Assembly: GCA_903887485.1 (NCBI GenBank)
Contig: CAISPV010000005.1
Coordinates: 1-62,739, forward strand
DNA from: an uncultured Desulfobulbaceae bacterium
GTDB taxonomy: Bacteria > Desulfobacterota > Desulfobulbia > Desulfobulbales > Desulfocapsaceae
Reading direction: 5' to 3'
DNA length: 62,739 nucleotides
The translations under genes and the position numbers were made by a program. The first letter of the stretch is position 1, and each line of letters begins with the position of its first letter. Shown piece after piece: positions 35,363-45,151 of this stretch. The notes under the pieces are model-generated. The model was not told the origin of the DNA. It did not search any database and was given only the letters and a program-made list of their open reading frames with translations.

Positions 35363-38041
35363 ATGGCCAGGGAAGAAATCGTGACAAGATCCAATGAATT
35401 CGCCGAGAGCATTATCAACGCGGTGCGTGAGCCCTTAATTTCTCTGGATCAGGATCTCCGGGTGGTTGCCGTCAGCCGTTCCTTCTATGAATTCTTCAAG
35501 GTAAAACCTGAGGAGACCGTGGGCCGGCTTATCTATGATCTGGGCAACAAGCAGTGGGATATCCCCAAGCTGCGGGAACTGCTGGAAGCCATCCTTCCCG
35601 AAAAAAGCAGCTTTGATAACTATGAGGTTGAACACGATTTTGCCACCATCGGCCGGCGCACCATGCTGCTGAATGCCCGGCAGATTGAACGAGGAAGGGG
35701 CGAGGAGCCGATCATCCTCCTGGCTATTGAGGACATCACCGAACGCAAGCGACTGTTAAACTTGCTGATAGAATCTGAGGAGCGCTACCGACGTATTTTT
35801 GAGACTGCCAACGACGGGATAGTGCTTCTCGAAAAAGGCGAAGGACGTATCGTCCATGCGAATCCTGCCGCTGAGAAGATGTTGGGCTATTTAGAAGAGG
35901 AGTTCGTCGGGAAAAAGCTGCACGATATCGGCGTATCGCTTGATCTGAGTGATTTCCCAATGTTCATGCAAACTTTGAACAAGAGCGGCATTCTTAATTA
36001 TAGAGATGTTCCGGTCAAAACCAAGTCCGGACAAACGATCGACACGGACATCTATATGGTTGATAAGGCTAAACTGGCCCAATGTAATATTCGTGATGTC
36101 TCTGAACGGCATCGCGCAGAGGAAGCACTGAAAGCAGAGAAAGCGTTTATCGAAAATGCCCTCAATACACTCAGAGACGTATTTTTTGCCATTGATTTAG
36201 AGGGAAGATTTCTCCGATGGAATAAGGCATTGAATGTGATCACCGGCTACCTCGACACGGAAATTGCACTGATGGCGCCTCTTGATTTCTTCAGGAATGA
36301 TGACAGAGAGAGAATCGCTGCGGCCATTCAGACAGTACTCCAGAAAGGCAGTGTCAGTGTTGAGGCACTCCTTGTTACCGAAGACGGGAGGAGGATTCCT
36401 TACGAATTCAGAGCGGCGCTCCTGAGTGATGCTCAAGGTAAACTCCTCGGTATTTGCGGTGTAGGCAGAGATATCAGCGAACGAAAACAAGCGGAGAGGG
36501 AGTTGCGGGCGGCGCTTGTCAACGCCCGCGAGGGAGAAAACAGGCTGGAGGCCATTATGGCCGCAATGGGGGAAGGGATCAGTCTCCAGGATATCGACTT
36601 TAATGTTATCTATCAAAATCAAGTACATAAAGATTTGATCGGTGATCATGTGGGCGAGCGCTGCTACCTGGCATATCAGAACAGCGACCACATTTGTGAA
36701 GGGTGTCCTGTCGTAATGGCTTACAAGGATGGGGGGACTCATAAGGCGGAGCGTATTCGTAAGGCGGAGCGGGCTGTGACTGGCGACGCGACTACCCGCT
36801 ATGTCGAGATTACCGCTTCACCCTTAAGGGATGTTGCCGGGAATATTGTGGCCGGGATAGAACTGATAATGGACGTTACCGAGCAAAAAAAGCTTGAGGC
36901 TCAACTCCGTCAATCCCAGAAGATGGAGGCTATCGGCACTCTGGCTGGGGGGATTGCTCACGATTTTAATAATATCCTCAATGTGGTCATGGGGTATGGC
37001 GCCATGGTCATGGGCACCTTGGCCGCCGATAGTCAGTCAAAGAAAGATATGCATGAGGTGCTCCTTGCTGCCGACAGGGCTGCGGATCTCACCAAAAGGC
37101 TGCTGGTTTTCAGCAGAAAACAGGTTGTGGAAGTGAAGTCTGTTAATCTCAATGAGCTTATCCTCGGCCTGCAGAAAATGCTGGTCCGGATTATCCGGGA
37201 GAATATTGATTTTCATTTGGATCTGGCGGGCAGACCCTTGATAGTGCAGGTTGATGCCGGGCAGATAGAGCAGGTGCTGACAAATCTTGCCGCTAATGCC
37301 AGGGACGCCATGCCGGAGGGCGGACGGCTGACAATCGGCACCGGCCTTGAGGAAGTGAACGAAGAACATGTTGCAATTTATGGATATGGCAAGCCTGGAA
37401 GGTATGCGCTGGTCACGGTTGCCGATACAGGTCAGGGGATGGATGCGGAAACTCAGAAGAAGATATTTGAGCCTTTTTTTACCACAAAAGGTGTTGGCGA
37501 AGGGACAGGGCTCGGCCTGGCAATTTCCTACGGAATAATAAAACAGCATAACGGCTACATCCAGGTCTACAGCGAACCAGGTCATGGTACGGTATTCAAG
37601 ATATATCTGCCTCTCAGTGAAGAAGCAGCAGCCCCGGACACGGAGACGGAGGTGGCTGTCCCTGTCAAGGGTGGGAATGAGACGATCCTGGTGGCCGAGG
37701 ACAACCCTGCCCTGAGGAAATTGGCGACGATAATCCTGGAGTCCCGCGGCTACACGGTTATCGCCGCCGAGGACGGCGAAGAGGCGGTCACAAAATTCAT
37801 GGAGAACAGGGAACATATCAGCCTCGTTGTGCTTGATATGATCATGCCGAAGAAAAACGGCAAAGAGGTCAGTGTGGAGATTCGGAAGGTCTGTCCCAAG
37901 ATAAAAATACTTTTTGCGAGCGGCTATACCATGGATCTTGTCACGACCAAAGAATTGACAGAGGCCGGTTTTGACTTCATCCAAAAGCCTTTCCCGTCGA
38001 AAGACCTTTTGGCAAAAGTACGGGAGATTCTGGACAGATGA
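35363..38041 (+). CDS. Hybrid PAS sensor histidine kinase with receiver domain (first of a duplicated pair)
   Basis: 892-residue cytosolic kinase. PAS-like sensor segments run from residue about 20 to 500, the last with a Cys pattern (ERCYLAYQNSDHICEGCPV) that may bind metal or a cofactor. Then come the H-box [18 protein letters not shown], the ATPase domain ([23 protein letters not shown]) and a C-terminal receiver ([13 protein letters not shown], with Asp). There is no membrane helix. The start at 35363 follows AGGAGG. A 16-codon relic of a response regulator follows immediately, and its kinase and receiver region (36.9-38.0 kb) is nearly repeated in the next gene. Confidence 0.9.
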   Translation: MAREEIVTRSNEFAESIINAVREPLISLDQDLRVVAVSRSFYEFFKVKPEETVGRLIYDLGNKQWDIPKLRELLEAILPEKSSFDNYEVEHDFATIGRRTMLLNARQIERGRGEEPIILLAIEDITERKRLLNLLIESEERYRRIFETANDGIVLLEKGEGRIVHANPAAEKMLGYLEEEFVGKKLHDIGVSLDLSDFPMFMQTLNKSGILNYRDVPVKTKSGQTIDTDIYMVDKAKLAQCNIRDVSERHRAEEALKAEKAFIENALNTLRDVFFAIDLEGRFLRWNKALNVITGYLDTEIALMAPLDFFRNDDRERIAAAIQTVLQKGSVSVEALLVTEDGRRIPYEFRAALLSDAQGKLLGICGVGRDISERKQAERELRAALVNAREGENRLEAIMAAMGEGISLQDIDFNVIYQNQVHKDLIGDHVGERCYLAYQNSDHICEGCPVVMAYKDGGTHKAERIRKAERAVTGDATTRYVEITASPLRDVAGNIVAGIELIMDVTEQKKLEAQLRQSQKMEAIGTLAGGIAHDFNNILNVVMGYGAMVMGTLAADSQSKKDMHEVLLAADRAADLTKRLLVFSRKQVVEVKSVNLNELILGLQKMLVRIIRENIDFHLDLAGRPLIVQVDAGQIEQVLTNLAANARDAMPEGGRLTIGTGLEEVNEEHVAIYGYGKPGRYALVTVADTGQGMDAETQKKIFEPFFTTKGVGEGTGLGLAISYGIIKQHNGYIQVYSEPGHGTVFKIYLPLSEEAAAPDTETEVAVPVKGGNETILVAEDNPALRKLATIILESRGYTVIAAEDGEEAVTKFMENREHISLVVLDMIMPKKNGKEVSVEIRKVCPKIKILFASGYTMDLVTTKELTEAGFDFIQKPFPSKDLLAKVREILDR

Positions 38042-38088
38042 ATGAAAAAATAGTGATCGTCGATGATGAGAAAATCACATGCTGCTAA
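38038..38088 (+). pseudogene. Relic 5' end of a response-regulator gene
   Basis: The reading frame MNEKIVIVDDEKITCC stops after 16 codons. It overlaps the kinase stop exactly as the live HD-GYP regulator does at 40999 ([12 protein letters not shown]), and similarity continues for some bases past the stop. It is the truncated copy left by a tandem duplication. Confidence 0.8.
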
Positions 38089-38110
38089 CCAATCGGCTGG
38101 TTTTGTTTGA

Positions 38111-41002
38111 ATGTGTGTGCTGAAAAAAGCCATTGTTTCCGCTCCGCTCATGGCTATTGATAGACTACTGGATAAAGGGGGTAAAGAATTGTCAAAAAAA
38201 TCGATTAACGGGTATTCCCGTATCGGTCTAAAGTTGCTGGTGACCATGGGGGGCACTGAACTGCTCATTATGACGATCTTTAGATTGATACGTATCGAAA
38301 CATGGATATCACTTCCCCTCGTAGATCTGGCGGATACCCTGCTATTATGCGTTGTTGCATCGTTTCTTATTCTTTATTGGGTGGTCAAGCCCATGAAGAT
38401 ACTGGAGGAGCACGAGAAGGCCAAAGAGGCGATTGCGAGTGTGGCAAGATTCCCTGAAGAGAATCCGGCCCCTGTGATGAGATTTTCATCTGATGGCACT
38501 ATCCTTTATGCGAACTCGGCTAGTTTGCCCTTGAGAAAACTTTGGCACAGCGAACTCGGCCAGAAGGTGCCTGCCGACATAGCAAATAGTGTTAAGGATG
38601 TTTGCGACTCAAGTTTGAGCAATGAAGTCGAGGTGGTATGTGGCGATACTATCTTCTCGTTAATTCTGAAATGTATTAAGAACGCCCAATATATAAACGT
38701 CTATGGGAGGGACATCACAAAGCGCAAGCAGGAGGAAGATGCCCTCCAGGAGCGGATCAAGGAGCTTGGATGTATAAACAATATCTCCCGGTTAAGTAAT
38801 GAACCCTGGATATCAAGCGAAGAATTTGTGCAGCAAGCGGTTGGCCTCTTGTCCTCTGCTTGGCGTTATCCGGAGATTTGTGCTGCCCGCATCATGTTGA
38901 ATTCAAAAGAATTCAAGACAGCGAATTTCCGGGAGACGGAATGGAGCCAATCAGCGGACATACTCGTTGACAGGGAAAAAATAGGAGCGATAACGATCTG
39001 TTATCTTGAGGAAAAACCCACTGCAGATGAGGGGCCTTTTTCCAGGGAAGAAAGGAGTTTCATCAATACCATAGCGGATTTTCTGGGGCACATTATTCAG
39101 CACCGACTGAGTGAAGCGAAGATCAGGGCCTCGGAAGAAAAATTCAGGATTATTTTTGATAACGCTACTGACGGAATACTCCTCGCAGATACAGAAAGTA
39201 AAAAATTCCATTTTGCTAACGTAACGATTTGCCGCATGTTAGGCTATAGTCAGGAAGAAATCAAGAATATGGGAGTCATGGACATCCATCCCGAGAAAGA
39301 TCTTCCCTATGTTATTGAGCAGTTTGAAAAGCAGTCCAGAGAAGAAATCAAAGTCGCACAGGATTTGCCCATGAAAAGAAAAGACGGCAGCGTTTTTTAT
39401 GCTGATGTCAATTCGGCACGGGTTGAAATATCAGGCAAGCGTTATTTATTGGGTATTTTCATTGACACCACCGAGCGCAAACAAGCTGAGGAGGAGATCC
39501 ACAAAGAGCAGGCCTTTTCCGAGGCGATGCTCGACAGTCTTCCCGGTATCTTCTACCTGTTCGACCACACGGGACGATTCCTGCGCTGGAATCGCGCCTT
39601 CGAGACCATCTCGGGGTACTCAGCGGAAGAGATCGCAACCATGAGTCCCCTGGACTTTTTCATTGAAGATGACCGAACGCTGCTTGATGAGAGGATAAGA
39701 AAGGTGTTTGAGACGGGGGCTGCAGAGGTTGATGCGGCGTTTGTCTCAAAGGATGGGCGACGGACCCCGTACTATTTGGTTGGCGTGCGCTTTGTCTTAA
39801 ACGGAGCGCCCTGCTGCATCGGCATGGGAACAGACATCACCGAGCGCAAACATCTGGAAGCCCAACTTCTTCACGCCCAGAAGATGGAGGCAGTCGGCAC
39901 TCTGGCCGGGGGGATTGCCCATGATTTCAACAATATCCTCAATGTGATCATGGGGTATGGCACCATGGTCATGGGCACCTTGGCCGCCGATAGTCAGTCA
40001 AAGAAAGATATGAAAGAGGTGCTCCTTGCTGCCGACAGGGCTGCGGATCTGACCAAAAGGCTGTTGATTTTCAGCAGAAAACAGGTTGTTGAAGTGAAGT
40101 CTGTTAATATCAATGAGCTTATTCTCGGCCTGCAGAAAATGCTGGTCCGGATTATCCGAGAGAATATTGATTTTCATTTGGACCTGGCGGACAGGCCCAT
40201 GATAGTGCAGGTTGATGCCGGGCAGATAGAGCAGGTGCTGATAAACCTTGCCGCCAATGCCAGGGACGCCATGCCGGAGAGCGGACGACTGACAATCGGC
40301 ACCGGCCTTGAGGAAGTGGACGAAGAACATGCTGCAATTTATGGATATGGCAAGCCTGGAAGGTATGCGCTGATTACCGTTGCTGATACAGGGCAGGGGA
40401 TGGATGCGGAAACCCAGAAGAAGATATTTGAGCCCTTTTTTACCACAAAAGGTGTCGGTGAAGGGACAGGGCTCGGCCTGGCAATTTCCTACGGAATTAT
40501 AAAACAACATAGCGGCTACATCAAGGTCTCCAGTGAACCAGGACATGGCACGGTATTCAAGATATATCTGCCTCTCAGTGAAGCAGTGGCACCTCTGGAC
40601 ACGAAGACAGAGGGTGTTGTTGCTGTCAAGGGTGGGAATGAGACGATCCTGGTGGCCGAGGATGATGCTACCTTGAGGAAATTGACGGAGATAGTCCTGG
40701 AGTCCTTCGGCTACACGGTTATTTCTGCCGAAGACGGCGAAGAGGCGATCACAAAATTCATGGAGAACAGGGATCATATCAGCCTTGCCGTACTTGATAT
40801 GATCATGCCGAAGAAAAACGGGAAAGAGGTCAGTGTGGCGATTCGGAAGGTCTGTCCCAAGATAAAAATACTTTTTGCGAGCGGCTATACCATGGATCTT
40901 GTCACGACCAAAGAATTGACAGAGGATGGTTCTGGTTTCATCCAGAAGCCTTTTCCGTCAAAAGTCCTTTTAGCAAAAGTGCGGGAGATTCTGGACAGAT
41001 GA
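38111..41002 (+). CDS. Membrane-bound hybrid GAF/PAS sensor histidine kinase with receiver domain
   Basis: 963 residues from ATG 38111. Two membrane helices lie near residues 40-100 ([32 protein letters not shown]). A PAS-like part, a GAF-like segment (about 215-330), two further PAS segments, the H-box [18 protein letters not shown], the ATPase domain and a receiver with MIMPKKNG follow. The last 380 residues match the preceding kinase at most positions, while the sensor halves differ, so the transmitter was duplicated and the sensor swapped. TTG 38189 after GGGGG is an alternative start that keeps both helices. Confidence 0.88.
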   Translation: MCVLKKAIVSAPLMAIDRLLDKGGKELSKKSINGYSRIGLKLLVTMGGTELLIMTIFRLIRIETWISLPLVDLADTLLLCVVASFLILYWVVKPMKILEEHEKAKEAIASVARFPEENPAPVMRFSSDGTILYANSASLPLRKLWHSELGQKVPADIANSVKDVCDSSLSNEVEVVCGDTIFSLILKCIKNAQYINVYGRDITKRKQEEDALQERIKELGCINNISRLSNEPWISSEEFVQQAVGLLSSAWRYPEICAARIMLNSKEFKTANFRETEWSQSADILVDREKIGAITICYLEEKPTADEGPFSREERSFINTIADFLGHIIQHRLSEAKIRASEEKFRIIFDNATDGILLADTESKKFHFANVTICRMLGYSQEEIKNMGVMDIHPEKDLPYVIEQFEKQSREEIKVAQDLPMKRKDGSVFYADVNSARVEISGKRYLLGIFIDTTERKQAEEEIHKEQAFSEAMLDSLPGIFYLFDHTGRFLRWNRAFETISGYSAEEIATMSPLDFFIEDDRTLLDERIRKVFETGAAEVDAAFVSKDGRRTPYYLVGVRFVLNGAPCCIGMGTDITERKHLEAQLLHAQKMEAVGTLAGGIAHDFNNILNVIMGYGTMVMGTLAADSQSKKDMKEVLLAADRAADLTKRLLIFSRKQVVEVKSVNINELILGLQKMLVRIIRENIDFHLDLADRPMIVQVDAGQIEQVLINLAANARDAMPESGRLTIGTGLEEVDEEHAAIYGYGKPGRYALITVADTGQGMDAETQKKIFEPFFTTKGVGEGTGLGLAISYGIIKQHSGYIKVSSEPGHGTVFKIYLPLSEAVAPLDTKTEGVVAVKGGNETILVAEDDATLRKLTEIVLESFGYTVISAEDGEEAITKFMENRDHISLAVLDMIMPKKNGKEVSVAIRKVCPKIKILFASGYTMDLVTTKELTEDGSGFIQKPFPSKVLLAKVREILDR

Positions 41003-42042
41003 GCGAAAAAATACTGATCGTCGACGATGAGGATGTCAATCTCAGGTTGCTCACCCAGTGGCTCATCCCGTTGGGCTATGACATTGAACTGGCTGCAAAC
41101 GGGGAAGAGGCGGTGCGGCAGGCCAGGGAGGGCCGACCTGACCTGATCATCCTTGACATTATGATGCCGGTCATGGATGGCTACGAGGCCTGCAGGGTTT
41201 TAAAGGCAGACCCGGAGACCAGGAATCTCCCGATAATTGTGGTGACGGCGCTTAACGATAGAGAATCGAAATTAAAAGGGCTCTCGGTCTCTGCAAATGA
41301 TTTCCTTTCCAAGCCTATCGATCAGGCCGAATTAATTATCCGGGTCCAGAACCTTCTCAAGATCAAGGCATACGAAGACTTTATGCTCAGGTATAATCAG
41401 ACCCTTGAACAGCAGGTGCAGGAAAGAACGCAGGACCTGAAGAATATGAGCAATGATATGGTGCGGAAACTGACGGCGGCTGCAGAATTTCGTGATTCGG
41501 ACACCGGCGCTCATATAGTGAGGATAGGATTTTATGCCAACAAGATGGCAGAGGCGCTGGACATGCCGAAAGACTTTGTCGAGACGATAACCTTTGCGAG
41601 CTCGCTCCATGACATCGGCAAGCTCGGGATACCGGACTACATCCTCTTAAAGCCGGGTCCTCTGAGCAGGGATGAATTTGAAATCATGAAGACTCATACC
41701 GTAATGGGAGAGAAGATACTCTCAGGATCAACCTATCCCGGTATCCAGATGGCTACCGCCATTGCCTTAAATCATCACGAACGGTGGGACGGCGGGGGGT
41801 ATCCGCGTGGGCTTAAAGGAGAAGAAATACCCATTGAGGGCAGGATCGTTATGCTCGTCGACCAGTATGACGCTCTCAGGTGTCAAAGGTCTTACAAACC
41901 GGCCTTTGACCATGAAAAGTCCTTCCAGATTATCACCGAGGGTGACGGCCGGACCATGCCGGAACATTTTGATCCGGCGATTCTCAAGACCTTCAAGGAA
42001 TTAGCGCCGGTATTTGCAGAGATATTTGATCAGCACCAATAG
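40999..42042 (+). CDS. Response regulator with HD-GYP domain (cyclic-di-GMP phosphodiesterase)
   Basis: 347 residues. An N-terminal receiver ([27 protein letters not shown]) is joined by a coiled coil to an HD-GYP domain with [10 protein letters not shown] and [14 protein letters not shown]. Such proteins hydrolyse cyclic-di-GMP and are activated by phosphorylation. It overlaps the kinase stop by four bases (ATGA), so the kinase is its likely partner. All metal ligands of the HD-GYP pattern are visible. Confidence 0.93.
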   Translation: MSEKILIVDDEDVNLRLLTQWLIPLGYDIELAANGEEAVRQAREGRPDLIILDIMMPVMDGYEACRVLKADPETRNLPIIVVTALNDRESKLKGLSVSANDFLSKPIDQAELIIRVQNLLKIKAYEDFMLRYNQTLEQQVQERTQDLKNMSNDMVRKLTAAAEFRDSDTGAHIVRIGFYANKMAEALDMPKDFVETITFASSLHDIGKLGIPDYILLKPGPLSRDEFEIMKTHTVMGEKILSGSTYPGIQMATAIALNHHERWDGGGYPRGLKGEEIPIEGRIVMLVDQYDALRCQRSYKPAFDHEKSFQIITEGDGRTMPEHFDPAILKTFKELAPVFAEIFDQHQ

Positions 42043-42156
42043 GGATGAGGGAATCGGAAGAGACAGTGCTCCGGTGCGGCCGGAGCTGAAGCGGGTTGAT
42101 CTACTGACTCACCCTCAGCGCAGGGAGCTTCGTAAAATAAAAAACGGGAGAAGCAA

Positions 42157-43971
42157 ATGGCAGGAAAAATGAATACAGCGGTAAAACATCCGGGCATGGG
42201 GGCCATACCCGGTGCACAGGCTGTAACCTTTCGGGTCTGGGCGCCTCATGCCGAAAAGGTTTACGTGATCGGCTCCTTCAATGACTGGAACGAAACCTCT
42301 GCACCTTTGGTCAGTGAGCAGAACGGTTACTGGTCGCTTGACGTGCCGGGTGCAAAACCGGGCGACGAGTACCGATATCTGCTGCACACTCCTGCGGGCC
42401 TCCTTTCCCGTATTGACCCGTATGCCAGAAAGGTGACCAGTTCAATCGGCAACGGGGTTATCTATGAGCCGCAGGCCTTCGATTGGGGTGATAATGATTT
42501 TCATATGGCCACGGGGAATGAACTGGTCATTTATGAGATGCATATAGGCACCTTTAACGTCAAGGAAAAGGGACAACCGGGCACTTTTGACAGCGCCATC
42601 GAAAAATTACCCTATCTTCAGGAACTCGGTATCAATGCCATCGAAGTAATGCCCATCGTCGAGTTTGCCGGCGATTTTTCGTGGGGGTACAATCCGGCGC
42701 AGCCGTTTGCAGTCGAAAGCATTTACGGTGGACCGGATGCCTTCAAACGTTTTGTGAAAGCGGCTCATGAGCAGGGGGTCGCTGTTATCGTCGATGTCGT
42801 TTACAACCATCTTGGTCCAGGCGATCTTGAATTGTGGCAGTTTGACGGCTGGAGCGAAGATGAGAAGGGGGGGATTTACTTTTACAATGATTACCGCTCG
42901 CAGACACCCTGGGGCGAGACGCGCCCCGATTATGGCCGGGGCGAAGTCCGTCAATATCTGCGCGATAACGCCTTGATGTGGCTCGAGGAGTGCCACGTTG
43001 ACGGCCTGCGTTGGGATATGATCATCTATATCACCAGCGTTGACGGGAATGAAGGAAATCCGGAGAATGACCTTCCCGAGGGCTGGAGCCTGATGCAGTG
43101 GATCAATGAAGAAATCCAGCAACGGTTTCCCGGCAAGATCAGCATCGGCGAAAGCATGAGGAACAACCCCTGGATCACCAAAGATGTAGGGGCGGGCGGC
43201 GCCGGCTTCAATGCGCAGTGGGACGCCGAATTTGTGCACCCCATCCGCCAGGCCGTCATTGCCCGTGATGATGCATCCCGTGATCTGGGGGCGGTCAGCC
43301 AGGCAATCGAGCATCGCTACGATGAAGACGCCTTCAAGCGGGTCATTTATACGGAGTCGCACGACGAGATTGCCAATGGCCGGGCCCGCGTGCCCGAGGA
43401 GATCTGGCCCGGCAAGGTGGACAGCTGGTTTTCCAAGAAGCGCTCCACTCTGGGCGCTGCCCTGGTTCTTACTTCGCCCGGCATCCCGATGCTTTTTCAA
43501 GGACAGGAGCTGCTGGAAGATCGCTGGTTCCAGGATAAGGATCCGATCGACTGGTTCCGGGTTGAGGACGAGCACGGTATCCTTGGCATGTACCGGGACC
43601 TGATCGCCCTGCGGCGCAATCGGTCGGGTGTGTCGCGGGGGTTGTGCGGTCAAAACATCCATGTCTGCCATTTTGACGATGGGGCCAAGCTCATCGCCTT
43701 CCATCGCTGGGACCAGCAAGGGCCAACTGATAGCGTCATGGTGGTGGTGAATATGATGAATGAAAACCGCGATGAGTATGTCATCGGTTTTCCGCGGGCG
43801 GGATTGTGGAAGACGCGATTTAACAGTGACTCCTATAACTACGGCCCAAACTTTGCGAATCATCCCACCCCTGATGTCGAGGCCTATGAGGAAGAAATCG
43901 ATGGACTGCCCTGCTCCGGAAAAATCAGCATCGGGCCCTACACCGTGGTGATTTTTTCCCAGGATGAATAA
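42157..43971 (+). CDS. GH13 glycogen-branching-type enzyme
   Basis: 604 residues. A CBM48-like N-terminal domain (FRVWAPHAEKVYVIGSFNDW) precedes a GH13 barrel with VIVDVVYNHLG, the nucleophile in DGLRWDMI, the acid in SIGESM and the third Asp in YTESHDE. A short C-terminal beta domain ends the protein. It most resembles 1,4-alpha-glucan branching enzymes, although malto-oligosyltrehalose trehalohydrolase is a close alternative. Its position with glgP in one block favours glycogen metabolism. The start at 42157 has GGGAGAAG upstream. Confidence 0.8.
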   Translation: MAGKMNTAVKHPGMGAIPGAQAVTFRVWAPHAEKVYVIGSFNDWNETSAPLVSEQNGYWSLDVPGAKPGDEYRYLLHTPAGLLSRIDPYARKVTSSIGNGVIYEPQAFDWGDNDFHMATGNELVIYEMHIGTFNVKEKGQPGTFDSAIEKLPYLQELGINAIEVMPIVEFAGDFSWGYNPAQPFAVESIYGGPDAFKRFVKAAHEQGVAVIVDVVYNHLGPGDLELWQFDGWSEDEKGGIYFYNDYRSQTPWGETRPDYGRGEVRQYLRDNALMWLEECHVDGLRWDMIIYITSVDGNEGNPENDLPEGWSLMQWINEEIQQRFPGKISIGESMRNNPWITKDVGAGGAGFNAQWDAEFVHPIRQAVIARDDASRDLGAVSQAIEHRYDEDAFKRVIYTESHDEIANGRARVPEEIWPGKVDSWFSKKRSTLGAALVLTSPGIPMLFQGQELLEDRWFQDKDPIDWFRVEDEHGILGMYRDLIALRRNRSGVSRGLCGQNIHVCHFDDGAKLIAFHRWDQQGPTDSVMVVVNMMNENRDEYVIGFPRAGLWKTRFNSDSYNYGPNFANHPTPDVEAYEEEIDGLPCSGKISIGPYTVVIFSQDE

Positions 43972-44067
43972 GAAGGATACATCTATGGAAATATCAAAGA
44001 AGGCCTTGGACGCATCTCAGCGCCCAGGAAACCTTCCAGGTGGGAACGGGGCGCAGTCTTCTGGCTC

Positions 44068-44520
44068 AACTGTTGGAACAGGCGCGTGCTGATCAATGTC
44101 GTCGGTCTGATGAAGCTGCAGCCGCCAATCGAACATCCGCACGGCCTGATCGATGAAGACTTTGATGCGCTTTTCACCAAAGACAAGCCGATCGTCTTTG
44201 CCTTCCATGGCTACCCCTGGTTGATTCATCGCTTAACGTACCGTCGTACCAACCACGAAAACATGCATGTCCGGGGCTATAAGGAAGAGGGCACCATCAC
44301 GACGACCTTTGACATGACGGTCTTAAACGATCTCGATCGCTTTCACCTGGTACTGGATGTGCTCCACCGCCTGCCGCAGTCGGGTACCGGCGCCACGCTG
44401 AAAAAGATTATAGAGGATAAGCTCATCGAGCATAAGCAGTATATCAACAAGTATGGTCAGGACATGCCGGAAATTCGAAACTGGAAGTGGGACCTGACCG
44501 AAGCGGGCAGAGCGGTATGA
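44068..44520 (+). pseudogene. C-terminal relic of phosphoketolase (Xfp)
   Basis: About 145 codons from 44086 encode the end of a xylulose-5-phosphate/fructose-6-phosphate phosphoketolase: [68 protein letters not shown]. The remaining 640 or so residues are absent. An ATG with ribosome binding site at 43985 lies in another frame, giving a 35-codon peptide that is not phosphoketolase. The remnant lacks the TPP-binding domain, so it cannot be active. Confidence 0.85.
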
Positions 44521-44660
44521 AATTGATAGGTCAGTAGAGGATCGTCAAAGTGTCTCGTGTTATGTAATCGTTAACCATATTGGAAGAAGTAAAATGAGGC
44601 GGGTTAAGGTAATTGTCAGCCGCTTCTCTGTTCTCAAACCAGGGAAAAAAGGAGGATGAA

Positions 44661-45008
44661 ATGAAGAAAATCATTATGTCGGGAATGGTAATGGTGACAA
44701 CGCTTGTCTCTCTTGGGGGATGTTTCCCGGGATATCCTGTGAATGGCGGTGACGGAAGTTATGACAGGGACGATAGGAACGGAATATATGGCAATGAAGG
44801 AATATATATCAATGACGGAATATATGGCTTTGGCAATGACGGAGTATATGAAAGAGACGGAAGATATGACAGGGGTGAACGGCACGACCACAACAGGGGT
44901 GGAGGACATGACGAGGGTGAACGGTATGATCATGACAGGGGTGGAGGACATGACGGGGATGAACGGTATGATCATGACAGGGACGGCGGACACAATGAAA
45001 GAAGATAA
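44661..45008 (+). CDS. Small predicted lipoprotein with His/Asp/Gly-rich repeats
   Basis: 115 residues. A signal peptide with the lipobox SLGGC (Cys near residue 21) is followed by Gly/Asp/Tyr-rich sequence ([20 protein letters not shown]) and then three copies of a 14-residue unit like [14 protein letters not shown], encoded by 42-base repeats between about 44878 and 44998. The His/Asp density suggests divalent metal binding at the envelope. The start at 44661 has AAGGAGG. It sits between two copies of the phosphoketolase gene end. Confidence 0.65.
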   Translation: MKKIIMSGMVMVTTLVSLGGCFPGYPVNGGDGSYDRDDRNGIYGNEGIYINDGIYGFGNDGVYERDGRYDRGERHDHNRGGGHDEGERYDHDRGGGHDGDERYDHDRDGGHNERR

Positions 45009-45047
45009 GCCCTTTCCATCCTGGAAGCCAAAGCCATGAGGTTGGTC

Positions 45048-45103
45048 TTGAGCATAAGCAGTACATTAACACGTACGATCAGGACATTCCTGAAATTCGG
45101 AAC
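45048..45103 (+). pseudogene. Second, diverged copy of the phosphoketolase 3' end
   Basis: 56 bases match 44428-44483 at 48 positions and encode [18 protein letters not shown], against [18 protein letters not shown] in the first copy. Several of the changes are silent, so this copy evolved as a working gene before being truncated. It lies just upstream of the transketolase gene. Confidence 0.8.
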
Positions 45104-45151
45104 TGCGGCGCGCCGCGGCGAATACAAGAATGCGAAGGAAAGGAGATCAGC

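Noticed and set aside
42607-43863. 418-codon open frame opposite the GH13 gene
   Set aside because: No recognisable domain; antisense artefact of codon bias.
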